The translations under genes were made by a program, and so were the position numbers. Under the pieces are notes generated by a model that did no database searches, was not told the origin of the DNA, and saw nothing but the letters and a program-made list of their open reading frames with translations. A DNA stretch of 64,000 bases from assembly GCF_041154485.1 (NCBI RefSeq), contig NZ_AP028670.1, positions 806,001-870,000 on the forward strand, given 5' to 3'. Shown here piece by piece: positions 27,801-35,530 of the stretch. Source of the stretch: Variovorax sp. V93. Lineage in GTDB: Bacteria; Pseudomonadota; Gammaproteobacteria; Burkholderiales; Burkholderiaceae_C. Each line of letters begins with the position of its first letter. The stretch's first letter is position 1.

Positions 27801-30800
27801 CCGCATCGGTGGACGCGGTGCCCGCGCCTACGTTGGTCATGACGTTGCCGCCCATGTCCACTGCTGTGCCACCGGTCACCGTCAGACTGTTGCTGATGGT
27901 GGTGCCGCCGCTGAGGTTGGTGGGTCCGCTGAGATTGGTCGTGCCGGTGGCCGTGAGATGGTTGGTGGAGGTCGCGCCCGCCACGCTCAAATTGCCGCCA
28001 ATGGTGGCACCGCCGGTGGTGCTCAGGCTCGTGAATGCTGGTGCGTCAGCCATCTGCAGGTTGATCGCGCCCGTCGCCGGGTCGGTCACGGTCTTGAGGT
28101 TGGCGCCCGAGTAGCTGCCAGCCGTGGTCGCGCCGCCATTGATCGCCAGCGTCTGGCCCAGGTCGCGATGGACGTTGCCGGCCGTGGCGTCGTTGCCGGT
28201 GAAGTTCAGGCCGCTCGTGGTCACGCCGGAAACCGCAGTGTTCACCTGGCCTACGTTGGCCGCATCGGTGCCGTTCACCCCGGCCGCCACGTTGGTGATG
28301 ATGTTGCCACCCATGTCCACCGTCGTGCCAGGGCTAACAGTCAGGCTGCTGCTGATGGTGGTGCCTCCGCTGAGGGTGGTCGCGCCCACCACGTTCAGGT
28401 CGCTGCCGATGCTGGCGCCGCCCGTCGTGCTCAGGCTTGCGAACGCCGGTGCGTCGGCCATCCGCAGGTTGATCGCACCTGTCGCCGGGTCGGTCACGGT
28501 CTTGAGGTTGGCACCCGAGTAGGTGCCTGCCGTGGTCGCGCCGCCATTGATCGCCAGTGTCTGGCCCAGGTTGCGATGGACGTCACCGGCCGTGGCATCG
28601 TTGCCGGTGAAGTTCAGGCCACTCGTCGTTGCGACCGACACCGCTGTGTTCACCTGGTTCAGGTTCACGGCATCGGTGCCGTTGACCGCATTGCCCACAT
28701 TGGTGATGGTGCTGCCTGCCATGTTCAGGCCGCCCCCAAGGGTGGTCCCGCCCGAGACGTTGAGCGTGTTCAGGCTCGTCGTGCCGGTGGCCGTGAGATT
28801 GTTGGTGGTGGTCGTGCCTGCCACACCCAAGTCACCACCGATGTTGGCGCCGCCGGTGGCGGTCAGACTGCTGAACACCGGTGCGTCAGCCATCTTGATC
28901 TGCACCTCGTTGCCCACCACTTCGGTCTTCAGGTTGGCACCCGAGTAGGTGCCCGCCGTGGTCGCGCCACCGCTGATGCTCAGCGTTTCCCCCAGCTTGC
29001 GGTCCACCGTTCCCGTATTTCCGGTGAAAGTCAGGGGCGTGTCGCCCAAGGCGGTGAGTTGACCCACGTTCGCTGCATCCGTCGCGCTCACGCCCGCCCT
29101 GACGTTGGAGATGGTGCTGCCTGCCATGTTCAAGCCACCACCGAGGGTGCTCGCGCCCGAGACGTTGAGCGTGTTCAGGTTGGTCGTTCCCGTAGCCGTG
29201 AGATTGTTGGTGGTGGCCGTTCCCGCCACACCCAGGTTCCCGCCGATGCTGGCACCGCCCGCCGTGCTCAGGCTTGCGAACGCTGGTGCGTCAGCCATCT
29301 GCAGGTTGATCGCACCCGTCGCCGGGTCGGTCACGGTCTTGAGGTTGGCACCCGAGTAGCTGCCGGCCGTGGTCGCGCCGCCATTGATCGCCAGTGTCTG
29401 GCCCAGGTCGCGATGGACGTTGCCGGCCGTGGCGTCGTTGCCGGTGAAGTTCAGGCCGCTCGTGGTCAGGCCGGACACCGCGTTGTTCACCTGGCCCACG
29501 TTGGCCGCGTCGGTCGGGGCCGTGCCCGCGCCCACGTTGGTGATGACATTGCCGCCCATGTCCACGGCGGTGCCGCCAGTCACCGTCAGGCTGTTGCTGA
29601 TCGTGGTGCCGCCGCTGAGGGTGGCGGGACCGCTGATGGTGGTCGGGCCGCTGAGCGTTGTCGCTCCGACGGCTACCAGGTTGTTGGTGGAGGTCGTTCC
29701 CGCCACGTTCAGATCACCGCCGATGCTGGCACCACCGGTGGTGCTCAGGCTGCTGAACACCGGCGCGTCCGCCATCTTGATCTGCACTTCGTTGCCCACA
29801 ACCTCGGTCTTGAGGTTGGCGCCCGAGTAGCTGCCTGCCGTGGTTGCGCCGCCGGTGATCTGCAGCGTCTCGCCCAGCTTGCGGTCCACCGTGCCGGTGT
29901 TGCCGGTGAAAGTCATCGGCGTACCGCCCAGGGTTCCGATGGCCTGGTTCGTCGCATAAAGCTGGCTGCCGTTGATCGCATCGGTGCTGCTGCTGCTGAG
30001 CTGGCCGGCGCCCACGTTGGCGATGACATTGCCACCCATGTTCACCGTGGTGCCGCCGGCCACGGTCAAGCTGTTGCTGATCGTGGTGCCGCCGCTCAGG
30101 GTGGTTGTGCCGGTGGCCGTGAGATTGCTGGTGGTGGTCGTGCCCGCCACGCTCAGGTCGCCGCCGATGCTGGCGCCGCCCGTGGTGCTCAGGCTCGCGA
30201 ACGCTGGTGCGTCAGCCATCTGCAGGTTGATCGCGCCCGTCGCCGGGTCGGTCACCGTCCTGAGGTTGGCGCCCGAGTAGCTGCCGGCCGTGGTCGCGCC
30301 GCCATTGATCGCCAGTGTCTGGCCCAGGTCGCGATGGACGTTGCCGGCCGTGGCGTCGTTGCCGGTGAAGTTCAGGCCGCTCGTGGTCACGCCGGACACC
30401 GCGTTGTTCACCTGGCCCACGTTGGCCGCGTCGGTCGGGGCCGTGCCCGCGCCCACGTTGGTGATGACATTGCCGCCCATGTCCACGGCGGTGCCGCCGG
30501 TCACCGTCAGGCTGTTGCTAATCGTGGTGCCGCCGCTGAGGGTGGTGGGGCCGCCGAGACTGGTCGTGCCGGTGGCCGTGAGATTGTTGGTGGTGGTCGT
30601 GCCCGCCACGCTCAGGTCGCCGCCGATGCTGGCGCCGCCGGTGGTGCTCAGGCTCGCGAACACCGGTGCGTCAGCCATCTTGATCTGCACCTCGTTGCCC
30701 ACAACCTCGGTCTTGAGATTGGCGCCCGAGTAGCTGCCTGAGGTGGTCGCCCCACCGTTGATCCGCAGCGTCTCCCCCAGCTTCCGGTCCACCGTGCCGG

Positions 30801-32523
30801 TGTTGCCGGTGAAGGTCATCGGCGTACCGCCCAGGGTTCCGATGGCCTGGTTCGTCGCATAAAGCTGGCTGCCATTGATCGCATCGGTGCTGGTGCTGCT
30901 GATGCGGCCGGCGGCCACGTTCTGGATCTGGCGCGGCGCGGTGGCCGAACCGACGCTCACCACATCGCCATCGGCCGGCGCGCCGCCGGCGAAGCTGTAG
31001 GTGATGCCGTTGATGGTGGTGCTCGGCGTATCGACGGCCGCAGACACGGTGCTGTTGTTGCCCAGCACGACAGCGCCATCGAGCCCCGTGCCGATGCTCA
31101 CGTTGTTGCCCACGATCATCGTGTTGGCCGAGCCGGTGCTGTTGCCGTTACCGACAATGCGGCTGTTGTCCGCCGCCGCGCTCATCAGGTTGTTGTTGCC
31201 GAATGCGCCCGCGTTGTCTGCCGCGATCGGATTGGCGAGCGTGCCGTTGTCGTTGCCGAGAGTGTAGGTGCCCGCGCCGGTCACATAGCTGGGATCGCCC
31301 AGCGCGCCCGAGTTGTTGCCGGACACGACATTGCCGGTGCCAATGCTGATCGACTGCACGCCGCTGGCCTGCGCGCCGGTGCCGATGGCGATGGTGCGGT
31401 CCTTGGATGCCACCGCAGCGTTGCCGATGGAGATCGTCGTGAGGCCCAGCGCCTGGGCATTGGTGCCTTCAGCGATCGAATTGGCACCCGATGCCACGGC
31501 GCCATAGCCGAACGCGATGGCCCCATTGGCGCCGGAGCTCACGCGCGCGTTGTGCCCGAGAGCAATGGCATTGGTGGAATTGACGACCCGGGCCATGCCG
31601 CCGATGGCGACGGAATAGTCGGAGGTCCCGTCCACTGCCACCCATCGCGAACCCGAGGGCAGGCCCGCCGCCACGATGTCGGCATCTGCGTTGTTCTGGA
31701 AGACCAGCGACTGCTTGCCCCTAGCTTCGGCCTGGCCGCCGACGATGGCGGAATTGGCGCCCGAAGCCGTCGTCGATTTGCCGATCGAAACCGCATTGGT
31801 GTTGCTCACGGTGGCTCCATCGCCCTGCGCAATGCCGTAGGCACCGCTGACAGCGGCGCCACGCCCGATCGCCATGCCCGAGGTGGCCGTCGCTGCAACG
31901 CTGGAAGCCCGTCCGATTGCCACGGCGTCCGCAGCCAGCGCGCTGGGTCCATCGCCTTGCGACGCATTGTTGATGACCGTAGCGCTACCGAGCGCGATAG
32001 CGCCCGTGCCCCCGGCGTAGGCACCGTAGCCCCATGCTTGCGCACGCTCGGCCGTCGCCTTGGAGTCGCGCCCCATGGCAAAGGAGTAATTGCCGTAGGC
32101 CATCGCGTTCACGCCAAGCGCAAACGAGCTTTCGCCATAGGCCCACGTCGGATAGTTGCAATTTGTGCCGATGGCAATACTTTCTTGGCCAGCTGCAATC
32201 GCACCTTGGTTGGCCGTGGTCCCGCCGCCATACAGCCTGTAGTTGCTGTCAGCCTGCGGCGAGCAGTTCGCGGTAGTTCCCCCTATCGCGATGGAGCGTA
32301 CGCCGTTGGCGACACCGCCTCCGAGGGACGTCACGGCGGCAGCGGGCAGAGCGGCGCCAAGCATCAGCATGATGGCTGTCGCCACCTTCTTCGAGGCCCG
32401 CCCGATGACTGCAGATGCCGCCTTGCGGTTGCTCGACTTCTTCCCCCGTGCCTTGGTGGTCTCGGATGCCGCAACCCAGGCACCGAGCGATTCATTCCAG
32501 ATTGACCGATATGACTTGTTCAT
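21880..32523 (-). CDS. Giant trimeric autotransporter adhesin (YadA/Hia type)
   Basis: 3547 residues. It begins with an ESPR extended signal (MNKSYRSIWNESLGAWVAAS), then a hydrophobic signal core (AIMLMLGAALPAAA). Residues about 60-430 (nucleotides about 31230-32340) are a YadA-like head of short GxxSxAxG repeats. A neck follows, then about 17 repeats (23340-30770) alternating SGANL/TGAINLQMADAP, GGASIGGDLSVAGT, VDMGGNVITNVGAGT and DAANVGQVN neck motifs. A coiled coil (VESSVTAMQGDITSIRGDV, near 23100) leads to a second head (22320-22990). The C-terminus has RIDNVEKDANAG, then the four-strand YadA anchor ending GKVGVAVGAGFHW. Three chains form one outer-membrane barrel and a long fibre for adhesion. 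The ESPR fixes the start at ATG 32523; the frame is open about 120 codons upstream. A BamE-like lipoprotein gene follows by 23 bases. Confidence 0.95.
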   Translation of the reverse strand: MNKSYRSIWNESLGAWVAASETTKARGKKSSNRKAASAVIGRASKKVATAIMLMLGAALPAAAVTSLGGGVANGVRSIAIGGTTANCSPQADSNYRLYGGGTTANQGAIAAGQESIAIGTNCNYPTWAYGESSFALGVNAMAYGNYSFAMGRDSKATAERAQAWGYGAYAGGTGAIALGSATVINNASQGDGPSALAADAVAIGRASSVAATATSGMAIGRGAAVSGAYGIAQGDGATVSNTNAVSIGKSTTASGANSAIVGGQAEARGKQSLVFQNNADADIVAAGLPSGSRWVAVDGTSDYSVAIGGMARVVNSTNAIALGHNARVSSGANGAIAFGYGAVASGANSIAEGTNAQALGLTTISIGNAAVASKDRTIAIGTGAQASGVQSISIGTGNVVSGNNSGALGDPSYVTGAGTYTLGNDNGTLANPIAADNAGAFGNNNLMSAAADNSRIVGNGNSTGSANTMIVGNNVSIGTGLDGAVVLGNNSTVSAAVDTPSTTINGITYSFAGGAPADGDVVSVGSATAPRQIQNVAAGRISSTSTDAINGSQLYATNQAIGTLGGTPMTFTGNTGTVDRKLGETLRINGGATTSGSYSGANLKTEVVGNEVQIKMADAPVFASLSTTGGASIGGDLSVAGTTTTNNLTATGTTSLGGPTTLSGGTTISNSLTVTGGTAVDMGGNVITNVGAGTAPTDAANVGQVNNAVSGVTTSGLNFTGNDATAGNVHRDLGQTLAINGGATTAGSYSGANLRTVTDPATGAINLQMADAPAFASLSTTGGASIGGDLSVAGTTTTSNLTATGTTTLSGGTTISNSLTVAGGTTVNMGGNVIANVGAGQLSSSSTDAINGSQLYATNQAIGTLGGTPMTFTGNTGTVDRKLGETLQITGGATTAGSYSGANLKTEVVGNEVQIKMADAPVFSSLSTTGGASIGGDLNVAGTTSTNNLVAVGATTLSGPTTISGPATLSGGTTISNSLTVTGGTAVDMGGNVITNVGAGTAPTDAANVGQVNNAVSGLTTSGLNFTGNDATAGNVHRDLGQTLAINGGATTAGSYSGANLKTVTDPATGAINLQMADAPAFASLSTAGGASIGGNLGVAGTATTNNLTATGTTNLNTLNVSGASTLGGGLNMAGSTISNVRAGVSATDAANVGQLTALGDTPLTFTGNTGTVDRKLGETLSISGGATTAGTYSGANLKTEVVGNEVQIKMADAPVFSSLTATGGANIGGDLGVAGTTTTNNLTATGTTSLNTLNVSGGTTLGGGLNMAGSTITNVGNAVNGTDAVNLNQVNTAVSVATTSGLNFTGNDATAGDVHRNLGQTLAINGGATTAGTYSGANLKTVTDPATGAINLRMADAPAFASLSTTGGASIGSDLNVVGATTLSGGTTISSSLTVSPGTTVDMGGNIITNVAAGVNGTDAANVGQVNTAVSGVTTSGLNFTGNDATAGNVHRDLGQTLAINGGATTAGSYSGANLKTVTDPATGAINLQMADAPAFTSLSTTGGATIGGNLSVAGATSTNHLTATGTTNLSGPTNLSGGTTISNSLTVTGGTAVDMGGNVMTNVGAGTASTDAANVGQVNNAVSSVTTSGLNFTANDATAGDVHRNLGQTLAINGGATTGGTYSGSNLKTVTDPISGAIHLQMADAPVFSSLSTTGGASIGGSLSVAGTTTTSNLTATGTTNLSGPTNLSGGTTISNSLTVAGGTTVNMGGNTITNMAAGVNGTDAANVNQVNTAVSGLTTSGLNFTGNDATAGNVHRDLGQTLAINGGATTAGSYSGANLKTVTDPTTGAINLQMADAPVFSSLSTSGGASIGGSLSVAGTTTTNNLSVTGTTSLSGPANISGPTSLSGGTTVSNSLTLAGGTTVDMGGNAIANVGNAVNGTDAVNLNQVNTAVSGATTSGLNFTGNDSTAGDVHRNLGETLAISGGASTAGTYSGSNLKTVTDPTTGAINLQMADAPAFTSLSTTGGASIGGDLNVAGTITTNNLTATGTTSLNTLNVTGASVLGGGTTISNTLTVSPGTTVNMGGNVITNVGAGTAVTDAANVGQVNNAVSGLTTSGLNFTGNDNSAGDVHRDLGQTLAINGGATTAGSYSGANLKTVTDPTTGAINLQMADAPVFGSLSTTGGASIGGDLSVAGTTATNNLTATGATSLNTLNVSGATILSGGATISNSLMVSPGATVDMGGNTIANVAAGVSGTDAANVNQVNTAVSGATTSGLNFTANDATAGDVHRNLGQTLAINGAATTGGTYSGANLKTVTDPISGAINLQMAEAPVFSSLSTTGGASIGGDLSVAGTTTTNNLTATGTTSLGGPTTLSGGTTISNSLTVTGGTAVDMGGNVITNVGAGTAPTDAANVGQVNNAVSGLTASGLNFTGNDATAGNVHRDLGQTLAINGGATTAGSYSGANLKTATDPATGAINLQMADAPAFASLSTTGGASIGGDLNVAGTTTTNNLIAVGATTLSGPTTISGPATLSGGTTISNSLTLAAGTTVNMGGNVVSNVGDAVNGTDAVNLNQLNQIGTVAGRGWNVQANGGAPDNIAPGDTMNVVNGSNTTVEYDPLTNRLKVGVVDAPTFSSLSTTGGASIGGDLSVAGTTSTNNLTATGTTTLSGGTTISSSLTVSPGTTVNMGGNVITNVGTGTAATDAANVGQLNTAVSGATTSGLNFTGNDATAGNVHRDLGQTLAINGGATTAGSYSGANLKTVTDPTTGAINLQMADAPVFNSLSTTGGASIGGDLSVAGTTTTNNLTATGATHLNTLNVAGASTLGGPTTLSGGTTISNSLTVAGGTTVNMGGNVITNVGTGTAATDAANVGQVNAALSGVTTSGLNFSGNDNSAGNVHRDLGQVLAINGGATTAGSYSGANLKTVTDPATGAINLQMADAPVFGSLSTTGGASIGGDLNVAGTTTTNNLTATGATSLNTLNVSGPATLSGGTTIGNSLTVASGTTVNMGGNTITNVGNAVNGTDAINLNQLNQVGTVAGKGWNVQANGGATDNIAPGDTVNVVNGSNTTVEYDPATNRLKVGVVDAPTFSSVTTGDLTVSNNATIGGTLNVTGPTVLSGGTTISGGLTLTANTTVNMGGNVITNVGTGTNPGDAVNMGQLNTTNQNVASLGGRVNEVESSVTAMQGDITSIRGDVSALDGRVTNVENTVNTINNGGGIRYFRHNVGDASMPDATADGRASVAVGSGARTTAAATQGVAMGINAEVAAANGTALGSNTSVRVEGGVALGEGSVASTAAGIKGYVPGSATAEQARAIEATTSTSGAVSVGDAANGQFRQITGVAAGTQDSDAVNVAQLQGVAAAASNRWTTGNTAHYVAPQASGSESLATGSGARASGANSMASGNEAIASGANAVAVGNGAVSSGMSSTALGQGASASMSNSVALGAGSVAVRGAQTGYAAAGLSVPQNSAGEVSVGSEGNERQLTNVAAGSAGTDAVNVNQLNGAMANVNKAFNAVNQRIDNVEKDANAGSAGAMAMASMPQASIPGKSMMSAGVASYQGQTAIAIGVSKLSDNGRWVVKFNGSANTRGKVGVAVGAGFHW
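23340..30770 (-). repeat. Tandem repeat array of about 17 units inside the adhesin gene
   Basis: I counted 17 units of roughly 110-180 codons. Each holds a SYSGANLKT segment, an MADAP segment, a TTGGASIGGDL segment, a stretch of short TLSG/TISN pentad-like repeats, a VxMGGNxIxNVG neck and a FTGNDATAGNVHRDLG segment. Two subtypes alternate, one with VTDPATGAINLQM and one with EVVGNEVQIKM. Two units instead carry GWNVQANGG and VVDAPTF. Some units are almost identical at the DNA level, for example the stretches beginning near 25350, 29398 and 30318, which points to recent duplication or gene conversion. Confidence 0.9.
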
Positions 32524-33476
32524 GAAAAGAGGACTTGAGAGGTGATCGCTGGCGTGACATGCCAGGGTGGGGATTGGGGAAGCGGATGTCGCGCGCGCGG
32601 CGCCGATCGCAGCTATGAGCGGCCGGCGAATCCGCCCTAGGCGACGATCGGAATTGACAGGTGCGTTCGCACGCCAAATGTCTCGGACGCGGGGATCCCG
32701 TCCTCCGACACGGCGACGCTTTCCCGCACCTTCCCGTTCGTGGTTCTTGCAGCCATGGTCATGAAACTCCCTGTTGATCTCGATGCCTTGCAGGCGCGGG
32801 AAAACCGAGGCCTCATGCCTGCGCTCGATAAACGCAGCGGCGACCTCGGGGATCGAAATGAACACAGGGAGCGGCGCGAACTGCGCCAAAGAAGAAAACG
32901 GTTGTGCGCGCCGTCACCCACCAACCACTCTCTTGGAGCGGTGATGCGACGAAGCGGATTTCCGAAGCACCCATCGGCCGGCTTTGCCGGCCCTCCCTGC
33001 ATGGACACGAATCCTGTAACGAGCGTATTCAGATGTGTGGTGCATTCATAGGCGACGGAAGCCTCTCAGTGCAGCCAGATTGACCACTAGCGCAAGTACG
33101 CTTGTTGCTCGGCATGGAATGGTTATCAACAGCGCTTGTCGCAATCAAGTACGCACGTTTAGTCATGGACGATGCGCTACTGGGCAGGCATTTCCTTGGA
33201 GCGGACTGCATGCATGGCTAGTCTGCTTATTTGCCGTTTTCTTCGAGAAGGTATTGCACAGTGAAACAACCCATCCTTGTTTACAAAGGCCACGAGATTG
33301 CACTGTCCATCATTCGCGCCGCACTGCGAGTCATCTTCCAGTCAATGCAGAGCGGTTCCGTGCGTTTGTACCTTTGCCACCTTGTTTTTGTTGAATAGCC
33401 TTTGTGTCTTCTTTTTAATAGTTAGAGCTACCGCTCCGATAGAAATCGTGAACAAGCCAGTGAGAGTAGAGGAGCA
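32524..33476. other. Long intergenic region between adhesin and its divergent regulator
   Basis: 953 bases without a convincing gene. It must hold the leftward adhesin promoter and leader and the rightward regulator promoter. Short open frames on both strands (for example 32740-33051 and 33035-33394, plus) have no family resemblance, and those near 33300 lack a plausible start. The part from about 33050 to 33470 is clearly richer in A+T than the rest. A sigma-70-like promoter for the regulator is listed separately. The long untranslated space upstream of the adhesin would allow control by several factors. Confidence 0.5.
33391..33419 (+). promoter_or_regulatory. Sigma-70-like promoter before the pseudo-receiver regulator
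   Basis: TTGAAT (33391-33396) and TTTAAT (33414-33419) are separated by 17 bases and sit about 58 bases before the ATG at 33477. That ATG is preceded by AGGAG at 33470-33474. The match to the consensus is good at both boxes (TTGACA, TATAAT). The region is AT-rich. The promoter is predicted, not proven. Confidence 0.5.
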
Positions 33477-34229
33477 ATGACGACACCAGCTGAATGCCCT
33501 TTGTCGGTCGCGCTCCTGGGCACAACGAACGAACGCATCAATGCCCTGCACGACGAACTGGTAGCGCTGGGATATCAACCCATCCTTTTCACCAACGCTG
33601 CCGATTTCCTGATTGCGTTCTGCATGGGGCAGCGATTCAACCTGCTACTCCTTACGCTGCATGATCCGTCGCAGTACAAGGGGCTTCCCGAGGTATGCAG
33701 GAAATTCCGCATACCTACGCTCCTGGTCGTGGAAGAAGCGCAGTGGAAGCTCCTCTCGTCCCAGACCCTGGAAGCCTCCTGGGACGACATCATGGATTTC
33801 GCCGTCCTGCAGACGAGGGTCCAGGAACTGGAGTGGCGCATCCAGGCGCTCCTGAAAAAGCAGGATGCTCCGGGCCAGATAGGCTGGCTGGAGGGCGAGA
33901 TGACCTGGGAGGACTACAAGTTCTGCCCTGAATCCATTTCGGTCGAGTTCCGCGGCCGCAAAATCCATCTCACGCAGCTCGAGTGGACTTTTGCGCTGGA
34001 ACTGTTTCGCAACATTGGCCGAGTGTTGCCCCGCGAGTGGCTGCTGACGAGGGTCTGGAAAAGCAAGCCAAGGCTCGGCACGCGAACCGTGGATGTCTGC
34101 GCGACCAAAGTGCGAAAGAAGCTGGACTTGCGTGAAGAGAACGGATTCGTGCTGCGCGGCATCTACCGGCAGGGCTACCAGCTCGCCCACATATCGGGCG
34201 AGGCAAGGACCGCGAAAATCGCTCGGTGA
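33477..34229 (+). CDS. OmpR/PhoB-type regulator with degenerate receiver domain
   Basis: 250 residues. The N-terminal 120 residues have the spacing of a CheY-like receiver, but key residues are missing. The acidic pair after strand 1 is replaced (VALLGTTNE), the phospho-acceptor Asp at the end of strand 3 is Thr60 ([10 protein letters not shown]), and the conserved Lys after strand 5 is absent (DDIMDFAV). The C-terminal domain (about 145-240) is a good winged helix of the OmpR type ([62 protein letters not shown]). It is divergent from the giant adhesin gene. Phosphorylation-independent control of that adhesin is the likely role, by position. No histidine kinase gene is adjacent. Confidence 0.82.
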   Translation: MTTPAECPLSVALLGTTNERINALHDELVALGYQPILFTNAADFLIAFCMGQRFNLLLLTLHDPSQYKGLPEVCRKFRIPTLLVVEEAQWKLLSSQTLEASWDDIMDFAVLQTRVQELEWRIQALLKKQDAPGQIGWLEGEMTWEDYKFCPESISVEFRGRKIHLTQLEWTFALELFRNIGRVLPREWLLTRVWKSKPRLGTRTVDVCATKVRKKLDLREENGFVLRGIYRQGYQLAHISGEARTAKIAR

Positions 34230-34336
34230 GGATCGGGCTATCCTACGGCCGCCGCGCGTGCGGCACCCTTCGTTCCGCCGTGCTCGCCGAGGGACGCCGG
34301 TCCGACCACCTTTTCGCAAAGAGAAAGAGTCCGCTC

Positions 34337-34738
34337 ATGTTCCGTACCCTGCTCAAGTCCAAGATCCACCGCGTTGCCGTCACCGACTGCGAACTGCACT
34401 ACGAAGGCTCCTGCGCCATCGACGAAGACCTGCTCGACGCCGCCAACCTGGCCGAGAACGAGCAGGTCCACATCTGGAACATCAACAACGGCGAGCGCTT
34501 CGTCACCTACGCGATCCGCGGCGAGCGCGGCACCGGCATCATCTCGGTCAACGGTTCGGCCGCACGCCGGGCCTCGGTAGGCGACCTGATCATCATCGCG
34601 GCGTTCGGCCTGGTGCCCGAGGACCAGGTGGCGGGCTACAAGCCCAAGCTGGTTTTCGTGGACGGGGCCAACCGCATCAAGGAAGAGCGCGCGCACATTC
34701 CGGTGCAGGCGGCTTCGGGCGAGACCGCCATGGTCTGA
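34337..34738 (+). CDS. panD: Aspartate 1-decarboxylase (pyruvoyl enzyme)
   Basis: 133 residues, almost full family length. It makes beta-alanine from L-aspartate for pantothenate and coenzyme A synthesis. The precursor cuts itself between Gly24 and Ser25 in [10 protein letters not shown] to form the pyruvoyl group on the new N-terminus. Other family motifs are [20 protein letters not shown] at the start, [19 protein letters not shown], the catalytic Tyr region, and [22 protein letters not shown] 34337 matches the family start; the frame is open to 34226 but lacks signal there. The gene stands alone here, with no panBC beside it. Confidence 0.95.
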   Translation: MFRTLLKSKIHRVAVTDCELHYEGSCAIDEDLLDAANLAENEQVHIWNINNGERFVTYAIRGERGTGIISVNGSAARRASVGDLIIIAAFGLVPEDQVAGYKPKLVFVDGANRIKEERAHIPVQAASGETAMV

Positions 34739-35084
34739 GCGGGGTGCGGCGTTAGCGACCTCCTCGAACCAGGACCAAGGGCAATCCGGCAAGAACCCTG
34801 AGGGCATTGCTTGCCCCGCCACAACACGCTGAATAGACTACGCAGCATGTCGACTCCCCTCGTCCTCGCCCGCACCGGCGCGGCGCTGCTTGCCGCAGCG
34901 GCGTGTGCGCGTGCACGCGCGACCTTGAAGGCGGGCCGCAGGCCACCGCCCGCACATTTCTAGGCCCGGCGGTCGCTTCCTTTCTTCCTTTCTTTTCAGC
35001 GCAACCATCCACCGCCGGGCACAAGTTCCGCGCGTCCGCGGCCACCGTCGTTGATCGACGGGTCCGCACGAATGGAGTGCGTCA
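34739..35084. other. Intergenic region between panD and the rnk-like gene
   Basis: 346 bases. A 38-codon open frame (plus, from ATG at about 34847) begins like an exported protein (MSTPLVLARTGAALLAAAAC) but stops early and lacks a recognisable body, so it is at best a remnant. The last 35 bases before the rnk-like start (35050-35084) are closely repeated upstream of the rnk-like pseudogene near 44.2 kb. They therefore probably belong to that gene's leader. No clear terminator was seen. Confidence 0.4.
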
Positions 35085-35486
35085 ATGCATGCAACGATCC
35101 ACGGCGAGCGCACGCTCACCGAACTTGATTTCGCCCGCCTGAACAAGCTGCCCAGGCTCAACCTGCCGCCCAGCCTTGCGGATCTTCTGGACTGTGCCGA
35201 GGTGACCAGCTCGAGGGCCGTGCCCGGCAACATCGTGACGATGTGCTCGCGCGTCGAGATCGTCGACACGCACACGCGTCGGCGGCAGACGCTGACCATC
35301 AGCTATCCCGAAGAGGCCAGGCCCGCGGCCGGCCTCATCTCGGTGCTGTCGCCGGTGGGAACCGGCCTGCTCGGCCTGAAGGTGGGAGACACCGCCAGGT
35401 GGCAAGCCCCGAACGGAGAGGCATGCGCCGCGGAAGTCGCGGCGATCCTCTTTCAGCCCGAGGCGACCGGCGACTACACCACGTAG
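35085..35486 (+). CDS. Rnk-like regulator of nucleoside diphosphate kinase (GreA/GreB C-terminal domain)
   Basis: 133 residues, matching the length of Rnk (about 136). The N-terminal 50 residues form a short helical part (LTELDFARLNKLPRLNLPPSLADLLDCAEV). Residues about 55-130 are the GreA/GreB C-terminal FKBP-like domain (VTMCSRVEIVDTHTRRRQTLTISYPEEA, then ISVLSPVGTGLLGLKVGDTARWQAPNGE). Rnk binds RNA polymerase near the secondary channel and affects nucleotide pools through Ndk. ATG 35085 is supported by AATGGAGTG upstream and by conservation of this start in the decayed copy at 44.2 kb. It stands alone. The alternative is another Gre-like secondary-channel factor; the short N-terminus favours Rnk. 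Confidence 0.82.
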   Translation: MHATIHGERTLTELDFARLNKLPRLNLPPSLADLLDCAEVTSSRAVPGNIVTMCSRVEIVDTHTRRRQTLTISYPEEARPAAGLISVLSPVGTGLLGLKVGDTARWQAPNGEACAAEVAAILFQPEATGDYTT

Positions 35487-35530
35487 GCGGGCCGTCGAGC
35501 GCCGGCGTCCATGCCTGAATCGATCCCGGC

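Noticed and set aside
22564..30741. A 2725-codon open frame on the plus strand, plus many shorter plus-strand frames in the same region
   Set aside because: It is exactly antisense to the adhesin repeats. Its length follows from the repeated codon pattern of one strand (few antisense stops in each unit, copied 17 times). It has no family pattern and no ribosome-binding site of note.
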